From assembly GCF_015665295.1 (NCBI RefSeq), contig NZ_JADFAJ010000003.1, positions 186,001 to 250,000 of the forward strand: a DNA stretch of 64,000 bases. The letters are read 5' to 3'. Under the pieces are notes generated by a model. The model had not been told where the DNA came from, searched no databases, and saw only the letters and a list, made by a program, of their open reading frames with translations. Both the position numbers and the translations under genes were made by a program. Numbering within the stretch: the first letter of the stretch is position 1; each line of letters opens with the position of its first letter. Below, in pieces: positions 34,073-43,938 of the stretch. The DNA is from Maricaulis sp. (GTDB taxonomy: Bacteria > Pseudomonadota > Alphaproteobacteria > Caulobacterales > Maricaulaceae).

Positions 34073-36613
34073 CTAGTACTGCACCCCGACCCGAACGCCG
34101 ATCGTACGCGGACGGATCACCGTCACGCGCTCGCGGTCGAAGACGAAGTTGTTCGCAATCTCACCGCGTTCATCGGTGAGATTGTTGGCAAACAGTTCGA
34201 CCGACCAGCTCTCACCGGTCAGACCGGTCGTGAAGTTCAGCGAGGCATAACCCTCGACGTCCGCCTTGTTGATCTCGATGACGTCGGAAACGCTGTCATC
34301 GGTGATCGTGAGCTGCGGCATGACATGCGCCATCATGCCGTTATCCAAGGGCCACTCGTAGCGGGCACGGAGATTGGCCTGATAGCTGGGCGCGAAGGCC
34401 AGTTCGGAACCGACGAGGACATCATTGGTCGGAACCAGCACTTCCGTGATTTCGGTATCGAGCAGCGAGAAGGCGCCGACAACAGTCAGGCCCTGGATAT
34501 CAGCCGGCGCCCAGGTGACCTCGCCCTCGATGCCGCGGATTTCCGCGTTGGCGGCGTTGTCCGAGAAGAAGAGATTGGTGATGGACGGGTCGAAGATCGT
34601 CGTCTGGAGATTCTCGATCTCGACCATGAAGGCGTTGCCGTTGAAGCGGACCTGGTTGTCAAAAAGATCGGTTTTCCAGCCGAACTCGTAATTGACCACT
34701 TCATCGGTATCGAGGGCGAAGGGCACGGTGTAGCCACCAGGGCCGGCTGCGCCGCCCGGACGGTTCAGGAGACCCGGACGGAAACCTTCCGAAACGGTCG
34801 CATAGAAGAGCGCGCCGGCGGTCGGACGCCATTCCAGCGTCCCCTTGAAAATGAACCCGTCTGTTGCGGCGACATCCGGATTCCCGAACGGGTTATCCGG
34901 TGCATAGAGAGCCGAGATATTGGTACCGAAGACCTGGGCATCATCGGTCTGGCCGAAATTGAAGAAGGAGCCGTTCGCACTGCCCACCAGGTCGACTTCG
35001 ATATCGTAATAGCGAGCGCCCAGCGTGATCGAGAACTGCTCGGTCAGATCGAAGGTCGTCTCACCGAAAATACCATATTGCTCGTCGGTGCGCAGGACGT
35101 CATTGCGGAAGATGACGCCGGTCGGGAAAGGCCCCGGATCGGAAAAATAGCCCGGCGAGGCGGCACCGATCTCTCCCGTGACTGCCGTATTGGTCAGCGG
35201 GTAATTCGGGGCAAAGCCGGTGGTTACACCGTCAAAGGAGATCGCATTGACCGAGCCCGGATAGGTGAAGTCATTGCGCTCGGCGACTTCCATATCGGAA
35301 TAGAAGCCACCAAAGGTCGCGCGGATGCGGCGATCTTCGGGCGTGTTGAAGCGCAATTCCTGGGTGAAGACCTTGGTGCGTGTATTCGACTGCACGAACA
35401 GGTTGGGCGGCTGGCAGGTTCCGCTCGGGCCACCCGCACCCGGATAGGACACGGAACCGTCACAGATATAATTGGGCAGGTACTGGCCGACGAAGAGATA
35501 GTCGGAATAGTCGACGCGCTGATCGGTGTTCCGATCCGTGTAAGCGCCAGTATAGACCATTTCCAGGGCGCCGAGACGGCCTTCCAGCGTCCAGCTCGTA
35601 TTGTGGAAATAATCATCCAGCTCGTCTTCCTCGAAGCGCTGGATTTCCAGATCGTCGAGGCTCGGGTCCATGAAGAACACGCCTTCGGAGTCGAGCTGCT
35701 GCTGCATGTGCATGACGGTCAGCGACCAGTCCGCATTGAAATCATACAGGGCGCTCAGACGGAAACCGGAATAGGTCGTGTCGTTGAAGTCCTTTTCCAG
35801 CAGGTCCGAATTGTTGGCGTCGAGGAAATTGACGTTCGAGAGATCGTCCGTGGCCTGGAAACCCTCGCGCGTCGTGCTGACCGGAACGCCATTGTCACGC
35901 ATCGTGCCGGCGGGGCGGAAGCGCGCCGATTCCGACGCGTTGCGCGTGCCCGGCACATTGTCGATATAGCCGCCCTGCTGGTCGACATAGACCACGCCTC
36001 GGATGGCGAAATTGTCGGCCACGGGCACGTTGACGACGGCTTCGACCTTGTTGGACATCTCGCCGCCCTCGGTGAAGGAGACCGCGAAATTCGACGAGGC
36101 GGAGAAGCCGGACGGGTCCGGGCGGTTGGTGATCAGACGGACCGTACCGGCCTGAGAGGAAGCGCCGTACAGCGTACCCTGCGGCCCCGGCAGAACCTCG
36201 ACCCGCGCCAGGTCGGCTGCGTAAACGTCCAGGTTACGGCCCGGCTGCGACACCGGCTGCTCGTCGAGATAAAGGGCGACGTTGGGCGCCAGGCCGGCCA
36301 CACCCGCGGTGGTGAGGTTCGGAGTCGTCGAGGCGAGGCCGCGGATATAGATCGTCGCCTGCCCGGGCCCGGAACCACCGGCGGTGACCCCCGGCAGCTG
36401 TTGCAGATAGTCGGTGAAGACATCGACGCCGAGCTCGTCCAGCGTCTCTTCATTCATCGCATTCACGGCAAGCGGAATATCCTGGGTGCTTTGCTCGCGC
36501 TTGGTCGCGGTCACGGTGATGACGTCGACCTGGGCGGCGGCGAGGCCGGCGCCGGCGAGCGACAGGGTGGCGGCGGTCAGAATGGTCGTTGAAAGTGCCC
36601 GTTGCTTCAGCAT
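34073..36613 (-). CDS. TonB-dependent outer-membrane receptor
   Basis: Outer-membrane active transporter of 846 residues. It has a signal peptide (about 1-28, ending GLAAA), a TonB box-like VDVITVTATKR, a plug domain (about 40-160, with the LPGVTAGGSGPGQATIYIRG segment and RVEVLPGPQGTLYGASSQAGTV), and a 22-strand barrel ending in a C-terminal aromatic residue (VGVQY). The substrate cannot be read from sequence. The ATG at 36613 was preferred because the longer frame starts at a TTG with no ribosome binding site and would precede the signal peptide by 12 residues. No regulator is fused to it; a divergent MarR gene lies upstream. Confidence 0.92.
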   Translation of the reverse strand: MLKQRALSTTILTAATLSLAGAGLAAAQVDVITVTATKREQSTQDIPLAVNAMNEETLDELGVDVFTDYLQQLPGVTAGGSGPGQATIYIRGLASTTPNLTTAGVAGLAPNVALYLDEQPVSQPGRNLDVYAADLARVEVLPGPQGTLYGASSQAGTVRLITNRPDPSGFSASSNFAVSFTEGGEMSNKVEAVVNVPVADNFAIRGVVYVDQQGGYIDNVPGTRNASESARFRPAGTMRDNGVPVSTTREGFQATDDLSNVNFLDANNSDLLEKDFNDTTYSGFRLSALYDFNADWSLTVMHMQQQLDSEGVFFMDPSLDDLEIQRFEEDELDDYFHNTSWTLEGRLGALEMVYTGAYTDRNTDQRVDYSDYLFVGQYLPNYICDGSVSYPGAGGPSGTCQPPNLFVQSNTRTKVFTQELRFNTPEDRRIRATFGGFYSDMEVAERNDFTYPGSVNAISFDGVTTGFAPNYPLTNTAVTGEIGAASPGYFSDPGPFPTGVIFRNDVLRTDEQYGIFGETTFDLTEQFSITLGARYYDIEVDLVGSANGSFFNFGQTDDAQVFGTNISALYAPDNPFGNPDVAATDGFIFKGTLEWRPTAGALFYATVSEGFRPGLLNRPGGAAGPGGYTVPFALDTDEVVNYEFGWKTDLFDNQVRFNGNAFMVEIENLQTTIFDPSITNLFFSDNAANAEIRGIEGEVTWAPADIQGLTVVGAFSLLDTEITEVLVPTNDVLVGSELAFAPSYQANLRARYEWPLDNGMMAHVMPQLTITDDSVSDVIEINKADVEGYASLNFTTGLTGESWSVELFANNLTDERGEIANNFVFDRERVTVIRPRTIGVRVGVQY

Positions 36614-36957
36614 GACGTGGTGACAGTCCCTTGTGGCGTTACGGTTCAAAGGGCTGTGTAGAGTTTCCGGTACGCGCTGACCAGCATGCTTTGAGTTGAA
36701 ACTTTCAGCACGAAGCGAGTCGCGCGCTGCGCGATCGACTAAAATTCATGTTAGTAGCTGTAAAATAGAGTTAAAATCAGCACCGTTACATGAATGTGAC
36801 AGATGTTGATGAAGTTATCATTCGCACAACAGACAAGGTGGCAGCACAATATTCTTCGAAATCGAAAAAAAAGTGACGTCCGACCGTCCGCCGAATCCAT
36901 TTGGAATGCCCGAAGGCTGCGGGTACATGAGTCTGGCACCCTGAATCGGCGAGCCGA
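36614..36957. other. 344-bp divergent spacer, AT-rich
   Basis: Region between the TonB-receptor start and the MarR start. It is clearly more AT-rich than its surroundings (for example TAAAATAGAGTTAAAATCAG) and must hold promoters for both genes. It contains the palindrome at 36785-36800. No ORF was found. Confidence 0.7.
36785..36800. promoter_or_regulatory. imperfect palindrome, possible MarR operator
   Basis: GTTACAT GA ATGTGAC is a 7+2+7 inverted repeat with one mismatch in the arms, inside the AT-rich divergent spacer. Size and symmetry suit a MarR-type operator controlling the MarR gene and/or the TonB receptor. Binding is inferred only from position. Confidence 0.4.
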
Positions 36958-37428
36958 ATGAGCGATCACGACGAAATCCTTGTTGCCCTGCGGCGTATTA
37001 CCCGGGCCATCGACCTCCAATCCAAACGCCTGGTCAAAGCGACCGGCCTCACCGCCCCCCAGCTGGTCGTCATCGACACGCTGCGCAAGCAGGGCGACCT
37101 GTCGCCCAGCGCGATTGCCCGCGCCGTGTCGCTCAGCCAGGCGACGATCACCTCCATCCTCGACCGCCTCACCCAGGCCGGCCTGGTTGAACGGGTCAAG
37201 AGCGACACAGACAAGCGCGTGATCATGGCGCGCCTCACCGACACAGGCCGGGCGGCCGGCGAGAATGCGCCGGAACTCCTGCAGGCCGGTTTCCTGCGCG
37301 CCTTTCGCGAACTTCAGTCCTGGGAGCAGAACATGCTGATCGCCTCGCTGCAGCGTATCGCCGAGCTGATGGACGCCGAGAAGCTGGACGCCTCCCCCTT
37401 CCTCGATACCGGCGAAATCACCGAATGA
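36958..37428 (+). CDS. MarR family transcriptional regulator
   Basis: Small DNA-binding regulator of 156 residues with the MarR winged helix-turn-helix at about residues 30-100. The segment GLTAPQLVVIDTLRKQGDLSPSAIARAVSLSQATITSILDRL is followed by the wing with a DKRVIMARLT element. The C-terminal helices should form the dimer. MarR proteins usually bind small aromatic or acyl ligands and repress divergent or downstream genes. Its stop overlaps the start of the CoA-transferase gene by four bases (ATGA), so the two are coupled. This suggests that it controls a CoA-thioester pathway, perhaps together with the divergent TonB receptor. Confidence 0.9.
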   Translation: MSDHDEILVALRRITRAIDLQSKRLVKATGLTAPQLVVIDTLRKQGDLSPSAIARAVSLSQATITSILDRLTQAGLVERVKSDTDKRVIMARLTDTGRAAGENAPELLQAGFLRAFRELQSWEQNMLIASLQRIAELMDAEKLDASPFLDTGEITE

Positions 37429-38600
37429 CCGAACCGGCGACACGCGCCCTGACGGGGCTGAAAGTCGTCGAGCTGGCGCGCATCCTGGCCGGTCCCTGGG
37501 TCGGCCAGACACTCGCCGATCTTGGCGCCGATGTGATCAAGGTGGAAAGCCCGGCCGGCGACGACACCCGGAGCTGGGGCCCGCCCTGGGTCGAGCATGA
37601 AAGCGGTCGCGCGGCCGCCTATTACCATTCCTGCAATCGCGGCAAGCGTTCGGTGACCGCAGATTTCCGCAAGCCGGAGGATCTCGACTTCGTTCGCGCC
37701 CTGATCGCCGACGCCGATGTGGTGATCGAGAATTTCAAGGTTGGCGGCCTCGCCAAATACGGGCTCGATCATGCCAGCCTCGCCGCTGATCATCCGCGCC
37801 TTGTCTATTGCTCGATTACCGGTTTCGGGCAGACCGGTCCCTATGCCCACCGCGCCGGCTATGACCTGGCCATCCAGGGCATGAGCGGGGTTATGGATAT
37901 CACCGGCGAGGCCGATGGCCCGCCGCAGCGCCTCGGCGTCGCCTTCGCGGATGTCTTCACCGGGCTCTACGCGACCATCGCCATCCAGGCCGCCCTCGCC
38001 CAGCGCGAGCGGACCGGACGCGGCCAGCATATCGACATGGCCCTGCTCGACTCGATGATCGGCGTGCTGGGCAATCAGGCGATGAATTTCTTCGCCACCG
38101 GGACGCCGCCGCGCCGGATCGGCAATGCCCATCCCTCGATCGTGCCCTACCAGGAATTCGCCTGCATCGACGGCCACATCATCATTGCCTGCGGCAATGA
38201 CGGCCAGTTTGCGCGTCTCGCCCACGCGCTCGACCTCGGCGACGCCGTGCTGGACGCCAACCGTACCAATGCCCGGCGTGTCGGCAATCGTGGCGAGCTG
38301 GCCGGCCTGATGTCGGAGCGACTGGCCGCGATGACCCGCGCGGACGCGCTGGCCATGCTGGAAGCCAACGGCGTGCCGGGCAGTGCCATCAACACGATCG
38401 CGGAAGCCTTCGCCGACCCGCAGGTGATCGAGCGGGGTCTGGCGATTTCCTCGGACGGCATTGCGGGCCTGCGTTCACCGATCCGCATGTCGGACAGCGA
38501 GACCGGGGCTACCACACGGGCGCCGGGGCATGGCGAGCACACCGAAGCCGTGAAAGCGGAACTGCGTGCAAAGGGGTGGAACGGGCCCGGGGCGGCATAG
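37425..38600 (+). CDS. CaiB/BaiF (class III) CoA-transferase
   Basis: Cytoplasmic enzyme of 391 residues of the family III CoA-transferases. It begins with the hallmark ILAGPWVGQTLADLGADVIKVE (about 16-37), then RGKRSVTADFRKPE and GFGQTGPYAHRAGYDLAIQGMSG. The catalytic Asp, which forms the acyl-anhydride, is Asp176 in FADVFTG. These enzymes move CoA between carboxylic acids, or act as racemases when the family is of the Amacr type; Amacr-like activity on 2-methylacyl-CoA cannot be excluded. It overlaps the marR stop by four bases. Convergent with the FadJ-like gene downstream. Confidence 0.9.
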   Translation: MTEPATRALTGLKVVELARILAGPWVGQTLADLGADVIKVESPAGDDTRSWGPPWVEHESGRAAAYYHSCNRGKRSVTADFRKPEDLDFVRALIADADVVIENFKVGGLAKYGLDHASLAADHPRLVYCSITGFGQTGPYAHRAGYDLAIQGMSGVMDITGEADGPPQRLGVAFADVFTGLYATIAIQAALAQRERTGRGQHIDMALLDSMIGVLGNQAMNFFATGTPPRRIGNAHPSIVPYQEFACIDGHIIIACGNDGQFARLAHALDLGDAVLDANRTNARRVGNRGELAGLMSERLAAMTRADALAMLEANGVPGSAINTIAEAFADPQVIERGLAISSDGIAGLRSPIRMSDSETGATTRAPGHGEHTEAVKAELRAKGWNGPGAA

Positions 38601-38601
38601 G

Positions 38602-38625
38602 GCCCGCTCGCCCTGGTCAGCGGGC
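38602..38625. terminator. possible hairpin between convergent genes
   Basis: GCCCGCT and AGCGGGC form a 7-bp stem with a 10-base loop just beyond the CoA-transferase stop. It lacks a T-tract, so terminator activity is doubtful. Confidence 0.3.
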
Positions 38626-38639
38626 TGGCGGCGCCAATC

Positions 38640-40679
38640 CTATCCGTTGAAACGCTCGCCCTTGGCGGCCTTGTCGGCGAGATAGGGCGAAACCTCATGT
38701 CCGAAAGCCTTCAGCCCCTCGACCACGACATCCAGTCCGATCGTGTCCGCCCAGAACATGGGACCGCCGGTGTAGGCTGGCCAGCCATAGCCGTTGATCC
38801 AGACCGTATCGATGTCGGACGCCCGCTGCGCCATGCCCTCAGCGAGAATCTTCGCGCCCTCTTTCACCATCGGGAAAAGCAGGCGGTTGCGGATTTCCTC
38901 GGATGAGAAGGATTGCGCGGCCTGACCAGATTTGGCGACGAAGCCGGCGATGATCGCCTCGACCTCGGCGGACGGGGTCCGGCGCCGGTTCTCGTCGTAA
39001 TCATAGAAGCCCTTGCCGGTCTTCTGGCCACGACGATCGCGCTCGCAGAGCACGTCTCGAATGGTCTCGCCCTTCGAACTGTCCTTGTCCCAGCCGAGAT
39101 CCAGCCCGGCGAGGTCCGACATCTGGAACGGCCCCATCGGCATGCCGAAATCGGTGAGCGCGTCATCAATGGCCCACGGGGTAATCCCCTGCATCAACAT
39201 GGCATTGGCAGCCTGCTGGCGTGGCGACAGCATGCGGTTTCCGATAAAGCCGTGGCAGACCCCGGAGACCACCGCGACCTTGCCGATCTTCTTCGACAGG
39301 GCCATCGCGGTTTTCAGCACGGCCGGTGCAGTCCTGGCGGCGCGCACGATTTCCAGCAGGCGCATCACATTGGCCGGCGAGAAGAAATGCAGGCCGAGCA
39401 CGGCTTCCGGGCGCTTGGTCACGGCCGCCATCTCGTCGATATTGAGATAGGAAGTATTGGAGGCGAGAATGGCGCCCGGCTTCACGATCGCGTCGAGCTT
39501 GGTGAAGACCTCTTTCTTCACCTCCATATTCTCGAACACGGCCTCGATCACCAGATCACAATCGGCGAGATCGGTCATCTCCAGCGTCGGCGTCAGGCGC
39601 GCCATGCATTGCTCGACCTGTTCGGCGGTGAATTTGCCGCGCGCGGCGGAGCGCTCGTAATTCTTGCGGATGATCGCGACGCCGCGATCCAGCGCGGCCT
39701 GTTCGCGCTCGAGGATCGTGACCGGGATGCCGGCCGTCAGGAAATTCATTGCAATGCCGCCGCCCATCGTGCCGGCACCCAGAATGCCGACCTTGGCGAT
39801 CGGCAGAACCGGCGTGTCGGCGGGAATATCATCGATCTTGCTGGCCGCGCGCTCGGCAAAGAAGACATGACGCAGGGCACGCGACTGGGTGCCGCTGACC
39901 AGCTTGCCGAACAGTTCGCGCTCCTTCTTCACGCCTTCGGCAAAAGGCAGCTCGATGGCTGCGCGGACGGCCTGGATACAGGCCTCCGGCGCTTCAAAGC
40001 CTTTCAGGCGACGCAGTTCGGTCTTGCGGAATTCGTCAAAGAAGGCGTCACCCAGGCTGGTATCGAGCTTGTCGGTGCGGGCACTGGACACCGGGTGGCT
40101 GGCCGCACCGATAACGCTGCGGGCAAACTCCACGCCGCTCTCGGCGAGACCGTCATCGGCAACCAGCTTGTCGACCAGGCCGATCCGTTCGGCTGCGGCA
40201 GCCGGGATCGGATCGCCCTTCACGATCATAGGCAGGGCCGCCTCGACGCCGACCACGCGCGGCAGGCGCTGCGTGCCGCCCGCGCCTGGCAGGATGCCGA
40301 GTTTCACTTCCGGCAGACCCAGTTTCGCGGAAGCCGCCGCAATGCGGTAGTGGCAACCCAGCGCGACTTCCAGCCCACCGCCCAGCGCCGTACCATGAAT
40401 TGCAGCGACCACCGGTTTCGGGCTCGCCTCAATGGCGTCGATCACTTCAGGCAGGGAGGGCCCGACCGGCGGCTTGCCGAATTCGGTAATGTCGGCCCCG
40501 GCGAAGAAGGTGCGACCTTCGCAGGTGATGACAACGGCCTTGATGGCATCGTCCGCAGCCGCCTCTGCCATCGCGGCGGCGAGCCCGGCGCGCACCGCCT
40601 GGCCGAGTGCGTTGACCGGCGGATTGTTCGAGGTGACGACGAGTACGTCCCCGTCCTTGCGCGTGCTGATGACCGACAT
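38640..40679 (-). CDS. 3-hydroxyacyl-CoA dehydrogenase / enoyl-CoA hydratase, FadJ-like
   Basis: Multifunctional beta-oxidation enzyme of 679 residues. Residues 1-180 are an enoyl-CoA hydratase/isomerase domain with [11 protein letters not shown] oxyanion residues, [15 protein letters not shown] and the catalytic Glu in [14 protein letters not shown]. Residues 290-470 form the NAD-binding domain ([18 protein letters not shown]) and residues 475-665 the C-terminal hydroxyacyl-CoA dehydrogenase domains. It performs hydration and NAD-dependent oxidation of enoyl-CoA esters. The ATG at 40679 has AGGAG about nine bases upstream; the longer frame to 40796 adds a leader without a site. It is divergent from an acyl-CoA ligase, with the shared 19-bp motif between them. 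Confidence 0.92.
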   Translation of the reverse strand: MSVISTRKDGDVLVVTSNNPPVNALGQAVRAGLAAAMAEAAADDAIKAVVITCEGRTFFAGADITEFGKPPVGPSLPEVIDAIEASPKPVVAAIHGTALGGGLEVALGCHYRIAAASAKLGLPEVKLGILPGAGGTQRLPRVVGVEAALPMIVKGDPIPAAAAERIGLVDKLVADDGLAESGVEFARSVIGAASHPVSSARTDKLDTSLGDAFFDEFRKTELRRLKGFEAPEACIQAVRAAIELPFAEGVKKERELFGKLVSGTQSRALRHVFFAERAASKIDDIPADTPVLPIAKVGILGAGTMGGGIAMNFLTAGIPVTILEREQAALDRGVAIIRKNYERSAARGKFTAEQVEQCMARLTPTLEMTDLADCDLVIEAVFENMEVKKEVFTKLDAIVKPGAILASNTSYLNIDEMAAVTKRPEAVLGLHFFSPANVMRLLEIVRAARTAPAVLKTAMALSKKIGKVAVVSGVCHGFIGNRMLSPRQQAANAMLMQGITPWAIDDALTDFGMPMGPFQMSDLAGLDLGWDKDSSKGETIRDVLCERDRRGQKTGKGFYDYDENRRRTPSAEVEAIIAGFVAKSGQAAQSFSSEEIRNRLLFPMVKEGAKILAEGMAQRASDIDTVWINGYGWPAYTGGPMFWADTIGLDVVVEGLKAFGHEVSPYLADKAAKGERFNG

Positions 40680-40766
40680 CCCCGTCTCCTGTTTCCGGGC
40701 CCGCTGCGGGGCCATTGATCCCATCGTCTGATAACCGCTAGCGGTCGATAGACACCTTTGCAATGC

Positions 40767-40785
40767 TGCATACCCTGCATTCGAT
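40767..40785. promoter_or_regulatory. 19-bp shared motif TGCATACC-N3-CATTCGAT
   Basis: The sequence here is TGCATACC CTG CATTCGAT. The same two 8-bp blocks with the same 3-bp spacing recur at 51203-51221, upstream of a TonB receptor. It lies between the divergent FadJ-like and acyl-CoA ligase genes, 88 bp and 121 bp from their start codons. It is a candidate operator of a catabolic regulon. Confidence 0.6.
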
Positions 40786-40905
40786 ATATTAGGCAACCAG
40801 GCAGGGTGGCCGGGCCTTATAGTGAGGCCTTGTGATAAATATTGTTCGACCTTATCGTCGATCCAACAATTATATCAGCAAACCCGAAACAGGATTTCGT
40901 TGGGT

Positions 40906-42669
40906 ATGGAAAATCAGACTCAGGCAAGCGAAACGGTTGCCGGCCTCCCGCTGCCGGGCGACTGGCCCGCCTGCACGATCGAGCAGGCACAAGCCCTGTT
41001 ATGCGCACCGGACGCCGGGTTCGAAATGGAGACCCTGACCATTCGCGGGGTCCCGACCCGGGTCTGGAAACACGCGCTGGGCAGCCTGGCCGAGCTGGCG
41101 CGGCACGCCCGCAAGCATGGCGACCAGCTCTTCACCATCCATGAGGACGAGCGGGTCAGCTATGAGGCCTGGTTCCGCGCCACCCGCGCCCTCGCCGCCG
41201 AACTCGCGGCGATGGGCATCGGCAAGGGCGACCGCGTCGGTCTGGCCATGCGAAACCTGCCGGAATGGCCGGTCGCCTTTTTTGCGGTCACCAGCCTGGG
41301 CGCGATCATTGTTCCGCTGAATGCCTGGTGGACCGGGTCCGAACTCGCCTACGGGCTGAAGGATTCCGGTGCCAAGGCGCTTGTCTGCGATGCAGAGCGC
41401 TGGCAGCGGATCAGCCCGGAGGCCGATAGCCTGCCCGACCTGAAACACGTCCTCGTCAGCCGCGGCGACACCGCTCCGGACACGCCGGCGCGCCGGCTGG
41501 AAGACCTGATCGGCACGCCGGACCGCTATGCCGGCCTGCCCGAAGGCGACCTGCCGGATGCCGATATTGCGCCCGACGACCCGGCGACGATTTTCTACAC
41601 CAGTGGAACCACCGGCAACCCGAAGGGCGCGCTGGGCACCCACCGCAACATCCTGACCAATATCCTGTCCTCGGCCTTCTCGGGCGCGCGCGCCTGCCTG
41701 CGACGCGGCGAGATGCCGCCTGCGCCCTCCCCGAAAGTCATGCTGACGGTGATCCCGCTGTTTCACGTCACCGCCTGCAATGCCGGCCTGATGGGCGCGG
41801 TCTTTGCCGGGCACGCCATGGTCTTCATGCCGAAATGGGATGTCGTGAAGGCTTTCCGGATCATCGAGCGCGAGAAGGTCAACACGACCGGCGGAGTGCC
41901 GACCATCGCCTGGCAGCTCATCGAGCACCCGGATCGCACCAAGTATGATCTCTCCTCGCTCGAGGCGATCGCCTATGGCGGCGCACCGTCGGCTCCGGAA
42001 CTGGTCCGCAAGATCAAGGAGGTGTTCGGCGCCCTGCCCGGCAATGGCTGGGGCATGACCGAGACCTCGGCGACGGTGACCAGCCACTCCGCGGAAGACT
42101 ATCTCAACCGTCCCGACAGCTGTGGCCCGCCCGTCGCGGTGTCCGACATCAAGATCATGGCGCCCGATGGCAGCCGTGAATTGCCGGTCGGCGAAGTCGG
42201 CGAACTGTGGGCGCGCGGGCCCCAGATCGTCACCGGATACTGGAATAATCCCGCGGCGACTGCGGAGACCTTTGTCGATGGCTGGATTCGCACCGGCGAC
42301 CTGGCCCGGGTCGATGCCGAAGGCTTCTGCTACATCGTTGACCGCGCCAAGGACATGATCATCCGCGGCGGCGAGAACATTTACTCGACCGAGGTCGAGA
42401 ATGTCCTCTACGAGCATCCCGCCGTGACCGATGCCGCCCTAATCGGGATTCCGCACCGCACACTCGGCGAAGAGCCCGCCGCCGTGGTTCACCTGGCGCC
42501 CGGCCACAGCGCCAGCGAAGAGGAACTCAAGACCTGGGTGCGCGAGCGCCTCGCCATTTTCAAGACGCCGGTGCGCATCCTTTTCTCCGAAGAGACCCTG
42601 CCGCGCAACGCCAATGGAAAGATCGTCAAGACCGAACTGAAACCGCTGTTCGAGACCGAACAGGCCTGA
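40906..42669 (+). CDS. acyl-CoA synthetase (AMP-forming), class I adenylate-forming
   Basis: Cytoplasmic ligase of 587 residues that activates a carboxylic acid to its CoA thioester via an acyl-AMP. Core motifs: A3 FYTSGTTGNPKGALG (about 228), A5 GNGWGMTETSATV, A7 GWIRTGDL and A8 ADAEGFCYIVDRAKDMIIRGG split around the hinge; the A10 Lys lies in NANGKIVK. The acid-binding pocket differs from typical short-chain (acetyl) enzymes and looks like medium/long-chain or aromatic-acid members, so substrate is unknown. The ATG at 40906 was preferred over 40822, whose leader has no coding character. It is divergent from the FadJ-like gene, and a DUF3089 hydrolase follows after 52 bp. Confidence 0.9.
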   Translation: MENQTQASETVAGLPLPGDWPACTIEQAQALLCAPDAGFEMETLTIRGVPTRVWKHALGSLAELARHARKHGDQLFTIHEDERVSYEAWFRATRALAAELAAMGIGKGDRVGLAMRNLPEWPVAFFAVTSLGAIIVPLNAWWTGSELAYGLKDSGAKALVCDAERWQRISPEADSLPDLKHVLVSRGDTAPDTPARRLEDLIGTPDRYAGLPEGDLPDADIAPDDPATIFYTSGTTGNPKGALGTHRNILTNILSSAFSGARACLRRGEMPPAPSPKVMLTVIPLFHVTACNAGLMGAVFAGHAMVFMPKWDVVKAFRIIEREKVNTTGGVPTIAWQLIEHPDRTKYDLSSLEAIAYGGAPSAPELVRKIKEVFGALPGNGWGMTETSATVTSHSAEDYLNRPDSCGPPVAVSDIKIMAPDGSRELPVGEVGELWARGPQIVTGYWNNPAATAETFVDGWIRTGDLARVDAEGFCYIVDRAKDMIIRGGENIYSTEVENVLYEHPAVTDAALIGIPHRTLGEEPAAVVHLAPGHSASEEELKTWVRERLAIFKTPVRILFSEETLPRNANGKIVKTELKPLFETEQA

Positions 42670-42721
42670 GCCATGCCCACACCAGGCCGGAGCAAGACCG
42701 GACCCAAAGGGGAGAGACGCG

Positions 42722-43858
42722 ATGCTGATCACAACACTGATGATGGCGGGCACCACGCTGCTCGCCCAAACCCCGGACTACACCTCACCGGACTATGATG
42801 CCGCCGACAGCTGGCTATGCCGGCCTGGCCGGGAGGATGCCTGCACGATCGATCTCGACACCACGATCATCGAGGCCGATGGCAGCCTGCGCGTCGAGAC
42901 CTACCGGGCCGCCGAGGATCCGGGGGTGGATTGCTTCTACGTCTATCCGACCGTGTCGAACGATATGACGCCGAATTCCGACATGGTCGCGAATGACGAG
43001 GAGCACCGCGTGATCGCGGCCCAGTTCGCCCGCTTCGGCGAGGTCTGCCGAACCTATGCGCCCATGTACCGCCAGGTCACATTGACCGCCCTTCGATCAA
43101 TGATGGCCGGCCAGCCCGTCACCGCCGACGGTGTCACGGCCTATCGCGACGTCCAGAACGCCTTTGCCCACTACATGGAGCACGACAATGACGGCCGGCC
43201 CTATGTGCTGATCGGTCACTCCCAGGGCGCCCGCATGCTGGAACAGCTCGTCGCCCGCGTCGTCGACGGCCAGGCGGTCCAGACCAACATGCTCTCGGCC
43301 ATGCTGATCGGCTACAATGTCGCGGTGCCGCCGGGCGAGCCGGTGGGCAGCGCCTTCCAGGCGGTGCCGAGCTGCCAGTCTGCCGACCAGACAGGCTGCT
43401 TCATCAGCTATGTCTCCTTCCGCAGCGATGCGCCGCCGCCGGACGCCTCGCGCTTCGGCAAGCTCCCGGATCCCGCCGTCGAGGTCGCCTGCACCAATCC
43501 GGCCGATCTCGCGGGCAATTCCGATTCCCCTCTGGAGGCTTATCTCGCGACCGGCGGCGCCTTCACCTCATCGGTGGTTGCCGGCCCCTGGGTCGAGGGC
43601 GGAGCAGAGATCACGACGGACTTTGTACGCGTGCCGGGCCTGATCACCGGCCAGTGCCTGAACAATGAGCATGGCAGCTATTTCGCCATCTCGGTCCATG
43701 GCGACCCGTCCGATCCGCGCACTGACGACATTGTCGGCGATGTCGTGGCAAACGGCGTCATTCTCGCCGACTGGGGCTTGCACCTGCTCGATATCGGCAT
43801 CGCCCAGGGCGATCTGATCGACCTCGTGGCCAGCCAGGCTGTCGCTTTTGACCAATAG
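42722..43858 (+). CDS. DUF3089 alpha/beta-hydrolase-like protein
   Basis: Protein of 378 residues with a short hydrophobic N-terminus (about 1-16, ending LLAQ) that may be a signal peptide. The DUF3089 family is related to lipases: CFYVYPTVSNDMTPNSDM near residue 80 and the nucleophile elbow GHSQG with Ser167. Later Asp and His candidates lie in the C-terminal part, for example in the IADWGLH-like end. Esterase or lipase activity is inferred from the elbow. The start has GGGGAGA upstream. It follows the acyl-CoA ligase by 52 bp on the same strand, so an ester-cleaving enzyme delivering acids to that ligase is plausible. A terminator follows its stop. Confidence 0.82.
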   Translation: MLITTLMMAGTTLLAQTPDYTSPDYDAADSWLCRPGREDACTIDLDTTIIEADGSLRVETYRAAEDPGVDCFYVYPTVSNDMTPNSDMVANDEEHRVIAAQFARFGEVCRTYAPMYRQVTLTALRSMMAGQPVTADGVTAYRDVQNAFAHYMEHDNDGRPYVLIGHSQGARMLEQLVARVVDGQAVQTNMLSAMLIGYNVAVPPGEPVGSAFQAVPSCQSADQTGCFISYVSFRSDAPPPDASRFGKLPDPAVEVACTNPADLAGNSDSPLEAYLATGGAFTSSVVAGPWVEGGAEITTDFVRVPGLITGQCLNNEHGSYFAISVHGDPSDPRTDDIVGDVVANGVILADWGLHLLDIGIAQGDLIDLVASQAVAFDQ

Positions 43859-43898
43859 GGCCGCATCACCGCCCCGGGGCTGGGGTGGCTGACGAAGG

Positions 43899-43928
43899 CA
43901 GGGCGGGCCGCACGGCTCGCCCTGTTTT
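43899..43928 (+). terminator. Rho-independent terminator
   Basis: CAGGGCGGGCC pairs with GGCTCGCCCTG (11 bp with one G-U pair) around a GCAC loop, followed by TTTT. It lies 41 bp after the DUF3089 stop and 10 bp before the convergent thioesterase stop. Confidence 0.8.
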
Positions 43929-43938
43929 CAATTGGAGG

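Noticed and set aside
34325-36592. Plus-strand open frame of 755 codons opposite a TonB receptor
   Set aside because: Shadow frame; the receptor has signal peptide, plug and C-terminal aromatic residue.
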